Below, in pieces: positions 6,611-14,695 of a stretch of DNA of 20,930 nucleotides. Under the pieces are notes generated by a model. That model did not search any database. It worked only from the letters and a program-made list of their open reading frames with translations, and was not told the DNA's origin. This DNA is from SIG598 sp045605025. Its GTDB lineage: Bacteria; Bacillota; Clostridia; Oscillospirales; Acutalibacteraceae. Each line of letters starts with the position of its first letter. The first letter of the stretch is position 1. The stretch spans positions 1-20,930 of the forward strand of contig JAZUPE010000067.1 in assembly GCA_045605025.1 (NCBI GenBank). Reading direction: 5' to 3'. Both the position numbers and the translations under genes were made by a program.

Positions 6611-7552
6611 TTAGAACAGATTTCTGAGGAAGTTGTTCAGTCCGTGCTTCCACACGCCGAAATCATGGCCGCCCTTGGTCACATAGTACTCATGAGCCAC
6701 GCCGTTCTTTTCCAGTGCGGCATGGTAGGAGTCAGGAGACTCGCCGACCACATAGTCACGGTCGCCCTTGACGATGAGTACAAAATGGTCACCGCCCTCA
6801 GGCAGTCTGAATTCATCCTCGGTAAAAAGACCTGTTTCGGCGGAGAGCTGATTGTCGTATGTCAGGATTCCGGGGGCAGGACAGAAAGCACCGATATAGC
6901 CGAAGGTTTCTGGCATGCTGAATCCGATGTAGAGCGCCTCGCGTCCGCCCATGGACAGACCGGCGACAGCGGTGTTCTCTTTGCCGGTGAGAACAGGATA
7001 ATTGCTCTCGATATAGGGCATCAGATCGTCGCGCAGATCGTTGATGAAGTTATCAAAAGCAGCAAAATGCTCAGGAGTGTAGATATCGGAGGGGTTGGCT
7101 TTGTCGTCGGCTCTTGCGCGTACGTTGGGAACGACAACGATCATGTCCTTTGCCTCGCCGTCAGCCCACATGTTGAAGATGACGTTATCCGCGCCACCGC
7201 CGATCCATTCGTTCTGGTCACCGCCGATACCGTGCAGCAGGTACAGTACCGGATACTGCTTGTCCGTGCTGTAGTCAGCGGGCACGATGATCTTTGCCTT
7301 CCGGTCAGTGCCGGTGGTATTGGAATGATAGGTTATCTCGGTAATCTCTCCGCGTTCAACGTCGCTGCGTTTTGCGCCGAAGTTAGCTGGCAGCTGCTCC
7401 ACAATCTCGTATACCTTAGGCTCAGCGGCAGTGTCAGCAGCTGATACCTTTTCCTCAGTGTCCGTACCGCTTGCGGCAGGTTCAGAAGCGCATCCGGTGC
7501 CGATCACAAGCAGTCCGGTGGCAAGAAGAAGTGAGATGAGTCTCTTTCTCAT
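6611..7552 (-). CDS. Secreted esterase lipoprotein, CE1/feruloyl-esterase-like alpha/beta hydrolase
   Basis: The 313-aa product begins with a lipoprotein-type signal (MRKRLISLLLATGLLVIGTGC; Cys21 is the likely lipidated residue, though Gly at -3 is atypical). A short Ala/Glu/Thr linker precedes an alpha/beta hydrolase of the esterase D/CE1 type known from xylanase-linked feruloyl esterases. Visible marks are YPVLYLLHGIGG (about 100-111), the nucleophile elbow GLSMGG (Ser200), KGDRDY with the probable acid (Asp264 or Asp266), and GGHDFGVWKHGL with His296. It probably cleaves acyl esters on plant polysaccharides or similar substrates outside the cell; the substrate is not determined. I chose the ATG at 7552, preceded by AGGAGG. 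An ATG seven codons upstream lacks such support. It has its own promoter overlapping the end of the radical SAM gene. Confidence 0.9.
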   Translation of the reverse strand: MRKRLISLLLATGLLVIGTGCASEPAASGTDTEEKVSAADTAAEPKVYEIVEQLPANFGAKRSDVERGEITEITYHSNTTGTDRKAKIIVPADYSTDKQYPVLYLLHGIGGDQNEWIGGGADNVIFNMWADGEAKDMIVVVPNVRARADDKANPSDIYTPEHFAAFDNFINDLRDDLMPYIESNYPVLTGKENTAVAGLSMGGREALYIGFSMPETFGYIGAFCPAPGILTYDNQLSAETGLFTEDEFRLPEGGDHFVLIVKGDRDYVVGESPDSYHAALEKNGVAHEYYVTKGGHDFGVWKHGLNNFLRNLF

Positions 7553-7588
7553 TATTTGTCCTCCTGTATGCAATAATTGTCATATCAA

Positions 7589-7617
7589 ATAATAAACCAT
7601 CCGGCTTTATCTGTCAA
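7589..7617 (-). promoter_or_regulatory. Promoter of the esterase gene
   Basis: On the minus strand TTGACA (7612-7617), 17 bases and TATTAT (7589-7594) give a near-consensus sigmaA promoter directly at the end of the upstream radical SAM gene, about 35 bases from the esterase ATG. It makes the esterase independent of the operon before it. Confidence 0.8.
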
Positions 7618-7618
7618 A

Positions 7619-8476
7619 TCAAAATATACTGTCGTATCGAACCGCTTGCACAAACCTACGGGCGTAGCCGCATCTCCGGCATAGCTCCTCGGAAGCGGTT
7701 CGGCGCTCAAATCCATCAAGTATCGCGATTGCTCTCGGGGAAGCGAGGATTTCCTCGATGCTTTCACTGAAAATATTACCGAGCGTGATATCGCCGTTGC
7801 AGTCCAGACAGCATGGAACCACCGAACCGTCCAGCAGAATTCCGAAATGATCCCGCAGACCGTAACAGAAAACCTCGTTTCCCGCTGATGGAGCGTCCGG
7901 ATCCGGCCATTCAAAACGATCACCCCACTCAAGGTGCAGCTTTCTGTGAATTCTGATGCCCTTGGTATTTTTCACCCACTCTCCGTCAAGATGGGACCGC
8001 AGATATGCTTCCACGCGCTGATTGAGTCCGTTGTCGCAGCCGTTGTTCCACAGCCGAAGCACCACAATCACTCCGGCCTGTGAAGCTCTTTCGGCGAAGT
8101 CGGCAATATTGCTCATATAACGCTGAAAATCAGATTCGCTGCCGTGTTCAAAGCTGTGAACCGAGATGCTGACCTTGTGAACGCCCGCGGCAATCAGTTC
8201 CTCGCCGCGTTCCTCAAGCAGAGTTCCGTTGGTGGTAATAACCGAGCGGAAACCGCGTTCAGATGCCATGCGCAGAAAACGCGGCAGCAGCGGATGGGTC
8301 AGCGGCTCGCCCATCAGATGATAGTATATGTATCCGGTTTGCCCTTTGAGCCGGTCGAGAATCAGCGTGAACTCCTCCTCGCTCATTCGTCCGAGCCTGC
8401 GTCTGTGACCGTGGCAGAAGGAGCAGTTCATGTTGCAGATATTGGTAATCTCCACGTATACACGTGAGTATTGCAT
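7619..8476 (-). CDS. Radical SAM/SPASM domain protein
   Basis: This 285-aa protein has the radical SAM cluster motif C-N-M-N-C-S-F-C (Cys14, Cys18, Cys21), the GEP motif (56-58) and a C-terminal SPASM-like set of cysteines (Cys204, Cys222, Cys223, Cys226, Cys266, Cys269) for an auxiliary iron-sulfur cluster. Such enzymes make a 5'-deoxyadenosyl radical, often to modify peptides or proteins or to mature enzymes. The substrate here is unknown and no small precursor peptide gene was seen beside it. The ATG at 8476 follows AGGAGG. It lies 27 bases after rlmH, in the same direction, so it is probably the last gene of the NUDIX-walJ-rlmH operon. Confidence 0.9.
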   Translation of the reverse strand: MQYSRVYVEITNICNMNCSFCHGHRRRLGRMSEEEFTLILDRLKGQTGYIYYHLMGEPLTHPLLPRFLRMASERGFRSVITTNGTLLEERGEELIAAGVHKVSISVHSFEHGSESDFQRYMSNIADFAERASQAGVIVVLRLWNNGCDNGLNQRVEAYLRSHLDGEWVKNTKGIRIHRKLHLEWGDRFEWPDPDAPSAGNEVFCYGLRDHFGILLDGSVVPCCLDCNGDITLGNIFSESIEEILASPRAIAILDGFERRTASEELCRRCGYARRFVQAVRYDSIF

Positions 8477-8503
8477 GGTCGGTCCTCCTGCAGATGATGC
8501 TTC

Positions 8504-8983
8504 TTATTTGTGGTACCGGCTGCCGGAATTAATGGCAAAGGCGCGGTATATCTGCTCGCACACCATCACGCGCGCAAGCTGATGGGGAAAGGTCATGCGC
8601 CCCATGGATATCTTTGCGTCGGCACGTGCAGTAACCTCCGGGGCAAGGCCGTGAGAGCCGCCGATGATGAAATATATGGCGCTTTTGCCGCCGATGGTGA
8701 CCGATGCCATGCGTTCGGCAAGTTTTTCGGAGCTGATAAGATCGCCTTCAATGCACAGCGCCGCTACCCACGCTCCCGAGGGGCACCGCTCAAGAATTCG
8801 TGAGCCTTCCTCGCTGAGAGCGCGCTTGATGTCACCGTCGGAAGGATCCTTCGGGACGCGGGCTTCCGCAAGTTCGGTTATGCTGAACCTGCAGTGAGCG
8901 GACAGCCGCTTTGCGTATTCCGCACAGGCATCACGCCAGTAGGCTTCCTTGAGTTTTCCGATGCAGATAATTCCAACATCCAT
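8504..8983 (-). CDS. rlmH: 23S rRNA (pseudouridine(1915)-N(3))-methyltransferase RlmH
   Basis: RlmH is a SPOUT-class methyltransferase that adds a methyl group from S-adenosylmethionine to pseudouridine 1915 in helix 69 of 23S rRNA. The 159-aa length is exactly typical. Family marks are the start MDVGIICIGKLKE, the SAM-binding knot IIGGSHGL (106-113) and the C-terminal FPHQLARVMVCEQIYRAFAI with final YHK (157-159). Its AGGAGG ribosome site (8991-8996) directly follows the stop codon of the upstream metallo-hydrolase, which suggests translational coupling. Proximity to a walJ/yycJ-like gene resembles the yyc region of Bacillus. Confidence 0.97.
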   Translation of the reverse strand: MDVGIICIGKLKEAYWRDACAEYAKRLSAHCRFSITELAEARVPKDPSDGDIKRALSEEGSRILERCPSGAWVAALCIEGDLISSEKLAERMASVTIGGKSAIYFIIGGSHGLAPEVTARADAKISMGRMTFPHQLARVMVCEQIYRAFAINSGSRYHK

Positions 8984-8996
8984 CGTCTTTTCCTCC

Positions 8997-9785
8997 TCAG
9001 AACAATGTTACCGGCAGTCCGCAGGGGGGAGCGACATCAAGAGTGAAGTCAATGCCCTCACGCAGATTCAGTGTGGTCAGCGCGTTTTGCGCGGTTGAAC
9101 GTGCAAGGTCGGGAAGGTTGTTTTCCTGACTCAGATGTCCAAGCACAAACCGTGTGCTGCCGGAAGCGGCAAGATACTGCAGTTCTACCGCGCAGGCATC
9201 GTTTGAAAGATGCCCCTGCGCGGAAAGTACACGCTGCTTGAGCCATGGGTCATATCTGCCATTGGTCAGCATACCTACATCGTGGTTTGATTCTATGTAC
9301 ACAAGATGGCATCCGGTGAGAGCCGTGTGCATGTCATCGGTGACACAGCCGGTGTCGGTGGCAACTGCCGCTTTCCGGCCGTCGGTGGTTTCGATAACAT
9401 ATCCGCAGCTTTGCACCGTGTCATGACTGGTGGCAAAGGGAGTGATCTTCATGCCGTAGTGCTCCATGCCTCCGTCGGGAACTTCGATTCCGCCGCCGGT
9501 TCCGGCAAGGTGACCGTCAGCTTCAAGACGGCTCAGTGTGGCGCGATTGGCAAAAACCGGCAGCTTGCGCTTTGATGCCAGTACACGCACGCCGCTGATG
9601 TGGTCGCTGTGCTCGTGGGTTACGAATATCCCGGTCAGACGGCATATATCCAGCCCGCGTTCGCACAGAGCGTCGGTGATGCGTTTTGCGCTTACGCCGG
9701 CATCGATAAGAATAAAACTGTCAGCGCCGCCGACTGCAACGCAGTTTCCTTTGCTGCCGCTGAAAAGCGGAGTGAATCTTGCCAT
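8997..9785 (-). CDS. walJ: MBL-fold metallo-hydrolase, WalJ/YycJ type
   Basis: The 262-aa protein has a metallo-beta-lactamase fold with the zinc motif THEHSDH (His57, His59, Asp61, His62) and an N-terminal FSGSKGNC plus LIDAG, both typical of the YycJ/WalJ branch. In Bacillus-type genomes this gene lies in the walRK (yyc) cluster and has been linked to cell division and DNA replication coordination; exact activity, possibly an exonuclease, is not fixed. Here it sits 2 bases after the NUDIX gene and 13 bases before rlmH, so the three are surely co-transcribed. GAGG just before the ATG at 9785 supports the start. The symbol is by family resemblance. Confidence 0.88.
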   Translation of the reverse strand: MARFTPLFSGSKGNCVAVGGADSFILIDAGVSAKRITDALCERGLDICRLTGIFVTHEHSDHISGVRVLASKRKLPVFANRATLSRLEADGHLAGTGGGIEVPDGGMEHYGMKITPFATSHDTVQSCGYVIETTDGRKAAVATDTGCVTDDMHTALTGCHLVYIESNHDVGMLTNGRYDPWLKQRVLSAQGHLSNDACAVELQYLAASGSTRFVLGHLSQENNLPDLARSTAQNALTTLNLREGIDFTLDVAPPCGLPVTLF

Positions 9786-9787
9786 AG

Positions 9788-10303
9788 TTACCTCACCTGA
9801 TTCATGTGCTTCCGTATCAGTCTGAGCACATTGTATTCACGCTGATTCCATGCCTGCTGCTCGTCGGCTTCAAGCATGTCCTTGTTTATTTGTATCGCCT
9901 CCTCCAGAGTGTAAAGCACCTGACGGAAGCCGTGTTCTTTTTCGCATTCAGAATAGCAGCATTCTTCCGGCGAGTGCAGTACCTGACAAAAGTAGTAGCG
10001 GTTGTACTGGTGCCATATCATTTTTCCGCACACCGACAGACGCTTTTCCTCAACATCGCCGAATTCCTGAATCGATTCGGGAATGACGTGATAACCGGTC
10101 TCCTCGAGAGTCTCGCGGATAAGAGTGTCAACGTCATTTTCGCCCTTCTCCTGGCCACCGCCCGGCAGTTTGAGATCGCCGGATCCGGACTGAATAAGCA
10201 GCAGTTTTCCGTCGATAAAGATGATTCCTCTGACTGCGATCCGGCAGATTTCCGCCATGTCCGGGTCATAATTGTGCTCGTCCAAAGTAAGCAGTCTTGT
10301 CAT
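9788..10303 (-). CDS. NUDIX hydrolase
   Basis: This 171-aa protein carries a full NUDIX box, G(x5)E(x7)REx2EExG, in GGQEKGENDVDTLIRETLEETG (from about Gly49). Such enzymes cleave a nucleoside diphosphate linked to another group, using magnesium held by the glutamates; the substrate cannot be told. The ATG at 10303 follows GGAGG five bases upstream; a longer frame to 10426 runs into the hairpin and the murA end and is unlikely. The gene leads the packed group NUDIX-walJ-rlmH-radical SAM. Its transcription must come from readthrough of the murA hairpin or from a promoter at the murA end. Confidence 0.88.
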   Translation of the reverse strand: MTRLLTLDEHNYDPDMAEICRIAVRGIIFIDGKLLLIQSGSGDLKLPGGGQEKGENDVDTLIRETLEETGYHVIPESIQEFGDVEEKRLSVCGKMIWHQYNRYYFCQVLHSPEECCYSECEKEHGFRQVLYTLEEAIQINKDMLEADEQQAWNQREYNVLRLIRKHMNQVR

Positions 10304-10323
10304 GCGTGCCTCCGGTGTCGGGA

Positions 10324-10358
10324 ATAAAAATCCCTCGCCGCATGGACAGCGAGGGATT
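10324..10358 (-). terminator. Hairpin between murA and the NUDIX gene
   Basis: On the minus strand AATCCCTCGC pairs with GCGAGGGATT (10349-10358 and 10329-10338) with a 10-base loop, followed by a T-rich tail (10324-10328). It looks like the murA terminator, only about 15 bases before the NUDIX ribosome site. Confidence 0.78.
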
Positions 10359-10360
10359 GA

Positions 10361-10389
10361 AATATAAAATAAGCCTGTCTGCCGGTCAG
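10361..10389 (-). promoter_or_regulatory. Possible promoter for the NUDIX operon at the murA stop
   Basis: On the minus strand CTGACC (10384-10389), 17 bases and TATATT (10361-10366) form a weak-to-moderate promoter; the start would fall near 10354, inside the hairpin. It would explain how the operon is expressed despite the hairpin. Confidence 0.35.
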
Positions 10390-11678
10390 GAAGACATGAG
10401 ATTTGCGCCGCGGGTGGGTTCGTCACTCACACGGCGAATCTGAGCGCCTGCTCCACGGAGCTTTTCAACGATATCCTCATAACCGCGTTCGATGTGGAAA
10501 ATCTGCTCGATTTCGGTCACGCCGTCTGCCATCAGAGCAGCGACAATCATCGCCGCACCGGCACGCAGGTCGGTGGCACGCACAGGAGCGCCCATCAGTT
10601 TTTCAACGCCCTGGAACACGGCGATCTTGCCGTCCACAGAAACGCTTGCGCCCATCTTGCGCAGCTCGTCGCAGTACTGGAACCGGTTGTCCCATACACC
10701 CTCGGTCACGATGCTGATGCCATTGGCTACAGACAAAAGGGCAGCGGCCTGAGGCTGCATATCGGTGGGGAATCCGGGATGGGGCATAGTCTTGATGTTG
10801 CATGCCTTGAGAGGTTCGGTGCGGGTGACCCGCAAACAGTCATCAAATTCTTCGATAGTAACACCCATCTGACGCAGACGGGCAGTAATGGATTCAAGAT
10901 GCTTGGGAGTGACGTTGGTGATCATGACATCGCCGCCGGTGGCCGCTGCGGCAGCCATGTAAGTTCCGGCCTCGATCTGATCGGGAATGATGGTATAGGA
11001 TGTGCCGTGCAGGTCCTTCACGCCGTGGATCTTGATAACGCCGGTTCCTGCGCCCATGATGTTTGCGCCCATGGAGTTGAGGAAGTTGGCGAGGTCAACG
11101 ATGTGCGGTTCGCGTGCGGCATTCTCGATAACAGTAACGCCCTCGGCACGAACGGCTGCCAGCATGATGTTGATGGTGGCGCCGACAGAAACGATGTCAA
11201 GGTAGATGTGGCTTCCGGTGAGTTTTTCGGCGTCCAGACTGACCATTCCGTTTTCTACGATCTTGGTAGTTGCTCCCAGAGCTTCAAAACCCTTGAGGTG
11301 AAGATCGATGGGACGAATACCGAAGAAACAGCCGCCGGGCATGGGAACGCGGGCCTTGTTGAATCTGCCGAGCAGAGCGCCGTAGAGGTAATATGAAGCA
11401 CGCATGTTCTTGACGAGTTCATGGCGCGCGATATAGGTGTTGATGGGTCTGGGGTCGATTTCCAGAGTGGACTTATTGACGCGGGTGACAACAGCACCCA
11501 GTTCCTGAAGAATCTTGGCAAGAACGCTTACGTCGCTGATGTTGGGCAGATTCTCAAGCCGGCAGACATCGCCGGCAAGAATGACAGCGGGGATAATAGC
11601 AACAGCGGCGTTTTTCGCTCCGCCGATGCGGATTTCACCTTTCAGCGGATTTCCGCCTGTAATCACAAATTTATCCAA
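10386..11678 (-). CDS. murA: UDP-N-acetylglucosamine 1-carboxyvinyltransferase (MurA)
   Basis: MurA makes the first committed step of peptidoglycan synthesis in the cytoplasm: it transfers enolpyruvyl from phosphoenolpyruvate to UDP-GlcNAc. The 430-aa length is typical. Seen are the N-terminal ITGGNPLKGEIRIGGAKNAA with Lys22-Asn23, Arg93 in KNMRAS, and the active loop MPGGCFFGIRPIDLH with Cys117, the residue that fosfomycin alkylates. The C-terminus DLRAGAAMIVAALMADG is also characteristic. The start is a TTG at 11678, with GGGAGGG eight bases upstream; no ATG gives the family N-terminus. An extended -10 promoter lies upstream, and a hairpin follows. Low-GC Gram-positives often have two copies; this one cannot be assigned to murAA or murAB. 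Confidence 0.96.
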   Translation of the reverse strand: MDKFVITGGNPLKGEIRIGGAKNAAVAIIPAVILAGDVCRLENLPNISDVSVLAKILQELGAVVTRVNKSTLEIDPRPINTYIARHELVKNMRASYYLYGALLGRFNKARVPMPGGCFFGIRPIDLHLKGFEALGATTKIVENGMVSLDAEKLTGSHIYLDIVSVGATINIMLAAVRAEGVTVIENAAREPHIVDLANFLNSMGANIMGAGTGVIKIHGVKDLHGTSYTIIPDQIEAGTYMAAAAATGGDVMITNVTPKHLESITARLRQMGVTIEEFDDCLRVTRTEPLKACNIKTMPHPGFPTDMQPQAAALLSVANGISIVTEGVWDNRFQYCDELRKMGASVSVDGKIAVFQGVEKLMGAPVRATDLRAGAAMIVAALMADGVTEIEQIFHIERGYEDIVEKLRGAGAQIRRVSDEPTRGANLMSS

Positions 11679-11755
11679 TGGGGATACCCTCCCATATATT
11701 TCGTTTTCAAACTGGCGGTCGATGAAAAAATCACACCTACCACAAGTTATGGTAT

Positions 11756-11764
11756 ATTATAACA
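11756..11764 (-). promoter_or_regulatory. Extended -10 promoter of murA
   Basis: The minus strand reads TGTTATAAT (11756-11764), a consensus -10 with the TG extension. No good -35 is seen at 17 bases, which fits an extended -10 promoter. It lies about 80 bases before the TTG start. Confidence 0.5.
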
Positions 11765-11904
11765 CAAAGATCGAAAAAATAAAGCAGATAAACTGTTCAA
11801 TGCAAATGTTTTACAATTTGTTTACAAGAATGAGAGGATTAATCAGGAGTTAGCAGTCGTTTGGTTGATTTGTTCATTTCATGACAGAATTGTTGGTGGA
11901 TTTA

Positions 11905-11933
11905 TTGACAATACGATGAAAAAATAGTAATAT
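11905..11933 (+). promoter_or_regulatory. Promoter of the GGDEF sensor gene
   Basis: TTGACA (11905-11910), a 17-base spacer and TAATAT (11928-11933) form a strong sigmaA promoter about 85 bases before the ATG at 12017. It is divergent from the murA promoter; the rest of this 340-base gap shows nothing else. Confidence 0.75.
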
Positions 11934-12016
11934 ACTAATATATAGAGTAAAGTGATTGCGTTTTTCGCTGAATGCAGCGGTTTATGTTTTATAACCATTG
12001 TTGTGAGGCATTGATT

Positions 12017-14302
12017 ATGAAGAAAAGAATTGTGGTTGGATTAATGATAGATGACCTGCTTAACGATTATTCGCAGGTAATCTGTCAGGGTGCGTCTCTT
12101 GGCGCTGAGGAAGCCGGTGTGGATCTGGTAACCATTCCCGTGGGCGAGATGTTTACACCGGACGACGATCCTAACTGGAAGAACAGACACTATAAAACCA
12201 TGTTCGAGTATCCCGAAGCAGGAATGCTGGATGCTTTGATTTTCAGCGTTGGAACGGTTTTCCGCGGTCTTTCGCCGGAAACCATCCTCGAACGGATGCA
12301 GCACTTTGGAAACATTCCGATAGTGAGCATTGCCGTGGAGATGAATGGCTGCAGCTGCGTGCGTTTTGACAGCCATAACGGCATCGAGCGTATTCTCGAC
12401 CATCTCATCGAGGACCACGGCTACAAGCGGATAGCTTACGTCAGCGGCCCGCTGGGCAACATGGACGCTGATGACCGTCTTAACGCGTACATCAGTACGC
12501 TCAAGAGGCATGGTCTGCCGGTTGATAAAAAGATAATCACGTACGGAGACTTTGCCGATACTTCCCGTCCGGTTATTGCACGTCTTATCGATGAGCATGC
12601 ATCCGAAATTGATGCGATATGCTGCGCAAATGACTGCATGGCGCTTCTTGCCTGCAATGAATTGACCAAACGCGGAATAATGCCCGGTACGGACATTGCA
12701 GTTACCGGCTATGACAACATGGCGTGGTGCAATGTTCTCAAGCCTTCCATAACCACCGTAGCTGCTGAGGCTTCCGATCTGGGCTATCAGGCAGTGTTTG
12801 AGGCACTGAGACTTGCCGGCGGAGAAAAAGTGCGTTCGGTTGCGGCGCCCACCTGTCCGGTCATTCGCGAATCATGTGGGTGTAAAGTTTCGGACAGTTC
12901 TTCGCTGTTCGATCCGCTGAGGATTTCCGACGTTACCGAAGCGGTACAGGCTATGCTCAGCGGCAGTGAATATACTCCCGCTCACGACAGGGTAAACGGC
13001 GTTCTTGCCAGAAGCCTCATCTACCGTCTGGAAAGCATTATCCGGATTCTGGCTTCTGTTGCAGCCGATCCGGAGGCGACGGAATTCCCTCTGGGAGAGC
13101 TGATCCCTGATTTCCGCAAGTGTATCGTTTCGGAGAATCTTGACCTTACGTCAGTCAACACGCTGCACGATATCCTATTTGTGCTGCGTGATATACTGGT
13201 CGATATGGCTGACAGCGACGCAAAGCGCATGATGATACACGATGTCATCCTGTCACTGCAGAGAGTTGTTGCCAATGCTTTCGGCGTTTCCCATTATGCA
13301 CTGCTCCGCGAAGCCCGACGCAGCGCCGTAATCATGGACAATGTGCGCACCGATGAGACTGATTTCAATATCATTCTTGGAGGAATTCTGAATCAGCTGT
13401 GCCAGATGCACATCAACAGCAGTTGGATATATCTGCTCAATGAGCCTGTGCCGGTCAGTCCGTCTCTGCCGCCGCAGAAAATGACCGATCTTTCTCTGCG
13501 TGCCTATCACATCGGCGACAAGTGCCATATTCTCGGTCAGGCAGAAGGTCGTATTCATAATGTCGAGCTCCTGGACAATCCCTTCATCTCAAAGGAAACA
13601 AGAAAGAATCTTGTGCTGGTTCCGCTGTTTACCACCAGAGAGCAGTACGGTCTGCTTCTGTGCGAGGCAGATCACGAGTACTACAGCCATGTCAACAGCA
13701 TCTGCCGCCAGATAAGTTCAATTCTTGAGACGGTATTCCTTCTGGCGCAGCTTAACGAGCAGATGGATCAGATGACCCTCCGCTATGCGGCTCTGCGCAA
13801 CATAGCTTCCCGTGATGAGCTTACAGGCTGCTATAACCGCAGAGGCTTCTTTGAGGTTTCTGAGCATATCGCACGTATCGATGCCAATTACGGACGCCGC
13901 GCTGTGGTTGCTTTCGTCGACGTTGACAACCTTAAGCAGATCAACGACGATGAGGTCTACGGCGGTCATGACGAGGGCGATAACGCTATCCGTCTTGCGG
14001 CAAAGGCACTGCAGAAGTGCTTCAGTTCCAACAGCATCATCGGACGCATCGGCGGCGACGAATACGCGGTCTTTGATCTTATTAACGGCAATGAATCCAT
14101 TGAGGATATCCAGCGCCGCCTCAAGAAGGTCATGGCCGAGCTGGATGCCGCCAGCGGTTATCCTTATCATGTTACCGTCAGTGCCGGTATGACCGAATTC
14201 CTGTGCAATAACGAAGTTGTTCTGCGCGGATATGTGGACAAAGCTGACCGTCAGCAGTACGTCGATAAGAAGCTGAAACCTACAAACGTCAGGAAAAACT
14301 GA
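12017..14302 (+). CDS. LacI-like ligand-binding + GAF-like + GGDEF (diguanylate cyclase) protein
   Basis: This 761-aa protein joins a periplasmic-binding-protein/LacI-type ligand domain (about 1-290: MKKRIVVGLMIDD, HLIEDHGYKRIAYVSGP, CCANDCMALLACNEL, ending VIRESCGC) to a middle helical and GAF-like region (about 430-590) and a C-terminal GGDEF domain (about 597-755). No helix-turn-helix is present and no signal peptide or membrane segment is seen, so it is likely a cytoplasmic ligand-gated diguanylate cyclase. The GGDEF domain has DELTGCYNRRGFF, FVDVDNLKQIND and the active site GGDEY at 679-683. No RxxD inhibitory site is visible before it. A few extra residues (DEVYGGHDEGD) sit in the usual NDxxGHxxGD loop. 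GAGG is eight bases before the ATG; an ATG at 11972 lacks a ribosome site. Confidence 0.9.
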   Translation: MKKRIVVGLMIDDLLNDYSQVICQGASLGAEEAGVDLVTIPVGEMFTPDDDPNWKNRHYKTMFEYPEAGMLDALIFSVGTVFRGLSPETILERMQHFGNIPIVSIAVEMNGCSCVRFDSHNGIERILDHLIEDHGYKRIAYVSGPLGNMDADDRLNAYISTLKRHGLPVDKKIITYGDFADTSRPVIARLIDEHASEIDAICCANDCMALLACNELTKRGIMPGTDIAVTGYDNMAWCNVLKPSITTVAAEASDLGYQAVFEALRLAGGEKVRSVAAPTCPVIRESCGCKVSDSSSLFDPLRISDVTEAVQAMLSGSEYTPAHDRVNGVLARSLIYRLESIIRILASVAADPEATEFPLGELIPDFRKCIVSENLDLTSVNTLHDILFVLRDILVDMADSDAKRMMIHDVILSLQRVVANAFGVSHYALLREARRSAVIMDNVRTDETDFNIILGGILNQLCQMHINSSWIYLLNEPVPVSPSLPPQKMTDLSLRAYHIGDKCHILGQAEGRIHNVELLDNPFISKETRKNLVLVPLFTTREQYGLLLCEADHEYYSHVNSICRQISSILETVFLLAQLNEQMDQMTLRYAALRNIASRDELTGCYNRRGFFEVSEHIARIDANYGRRAVVAFVDVDNLKQINDDEVYGGHDEGDNAIRLAAKALQKCFSSNSIIGRIGGDEYAVFDLINGNESIEDIQRRLKKVMAELDAASGYPYHVTVSAGMTEFLCNNEVVLRGYVDKADRQQYVDKKLKPTNVRKN

Positions 14303-14326
14303 GCGCGAATACTATCGAATTGCCGA

Positions 14327-14355
14327 TTGCATTGGAAAAAGATCGGTGATATAAT
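14327..14355 (+). promoter_or_regulatory. Promoter of the 78-aa membrane protein gene
   Basis: TTGCAT (14327-14332), 17 bases and TATAAT (14350-14355) form a strong promoter about 85 bases before the ATG at 14441. Confidence 0.72.
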
Positions 14356-14440
14356 ATAGCGGATGCAGAATTGGCGGACGGCGCAATGTGCGGCGGTGCA
14401 GCCATTCAGGCATAAAATCCTATTTTATGGAGGCACTGTT

Positions 14441-14677
14441 ATGGATCTCGTCAAAAAGTATTTTCCTGTGAGCATGCGCGCCAACGATGTTACCGGTCTT
14501 GTGATCAGCATCGTTCTTTACCTGATTGCCATGGTTGTTCTTGCGGTAATCGGCAAATTAATCGGTATCCTTCCGGTTATCAATGTGCTTTACGGCATCA
14601 TTTCCTGGGTTGCAGGCATCTACTGCTTCGTAGGTATTGTCCTTGCAGTTCTTGTGTATCTCAAGCTGCTCAAGTAA
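14441..14677 (+). CDS. Small two-helix membrane protein, hypothetical
   Basis: This 78-aa protein is not recognised. After an amphipathic N-terminus (MDLVKKYFPVSMRANDV) it has two hydrophobic segments, about 19-43 and 46-74, joined by a short turn, and ends in KLLK. It looks like a small inner-membrane protein, perhaps related to small DUF-type proteins of Clostridia. The ATG at 14441 has GGAGG at 14429-14433, a good distance. It has its own strong promoter and is followed by a hairpin at 14696-14729, so it forms a transcription unit that may partly read into the glycosyltransferase gene. Confidence 0.75.
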   Translation: MDLVKKYFPVSMRANDVTGLVISIVLYLIAMVVLAVIGKLIGILPVINVLYGIISWVAGIYCFVGIVLAVLVYLKLLK

Positions 14678-14695
14678 GTGTTTTCTAAAAAATCG

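Noticed and set aside
6303..6653. Minus-strand 116-codon frame between the esterase end and agcS promoter
   Set aside because: Overlaps the esterase 3' end and its terminator, and has no ribosome site or recognisable domain.
10494..11396. A 300-codon plus-strand frame antisense to murA
   Set aside because: Shadow of murA, whose active-site motifs are all present on the minus strand.
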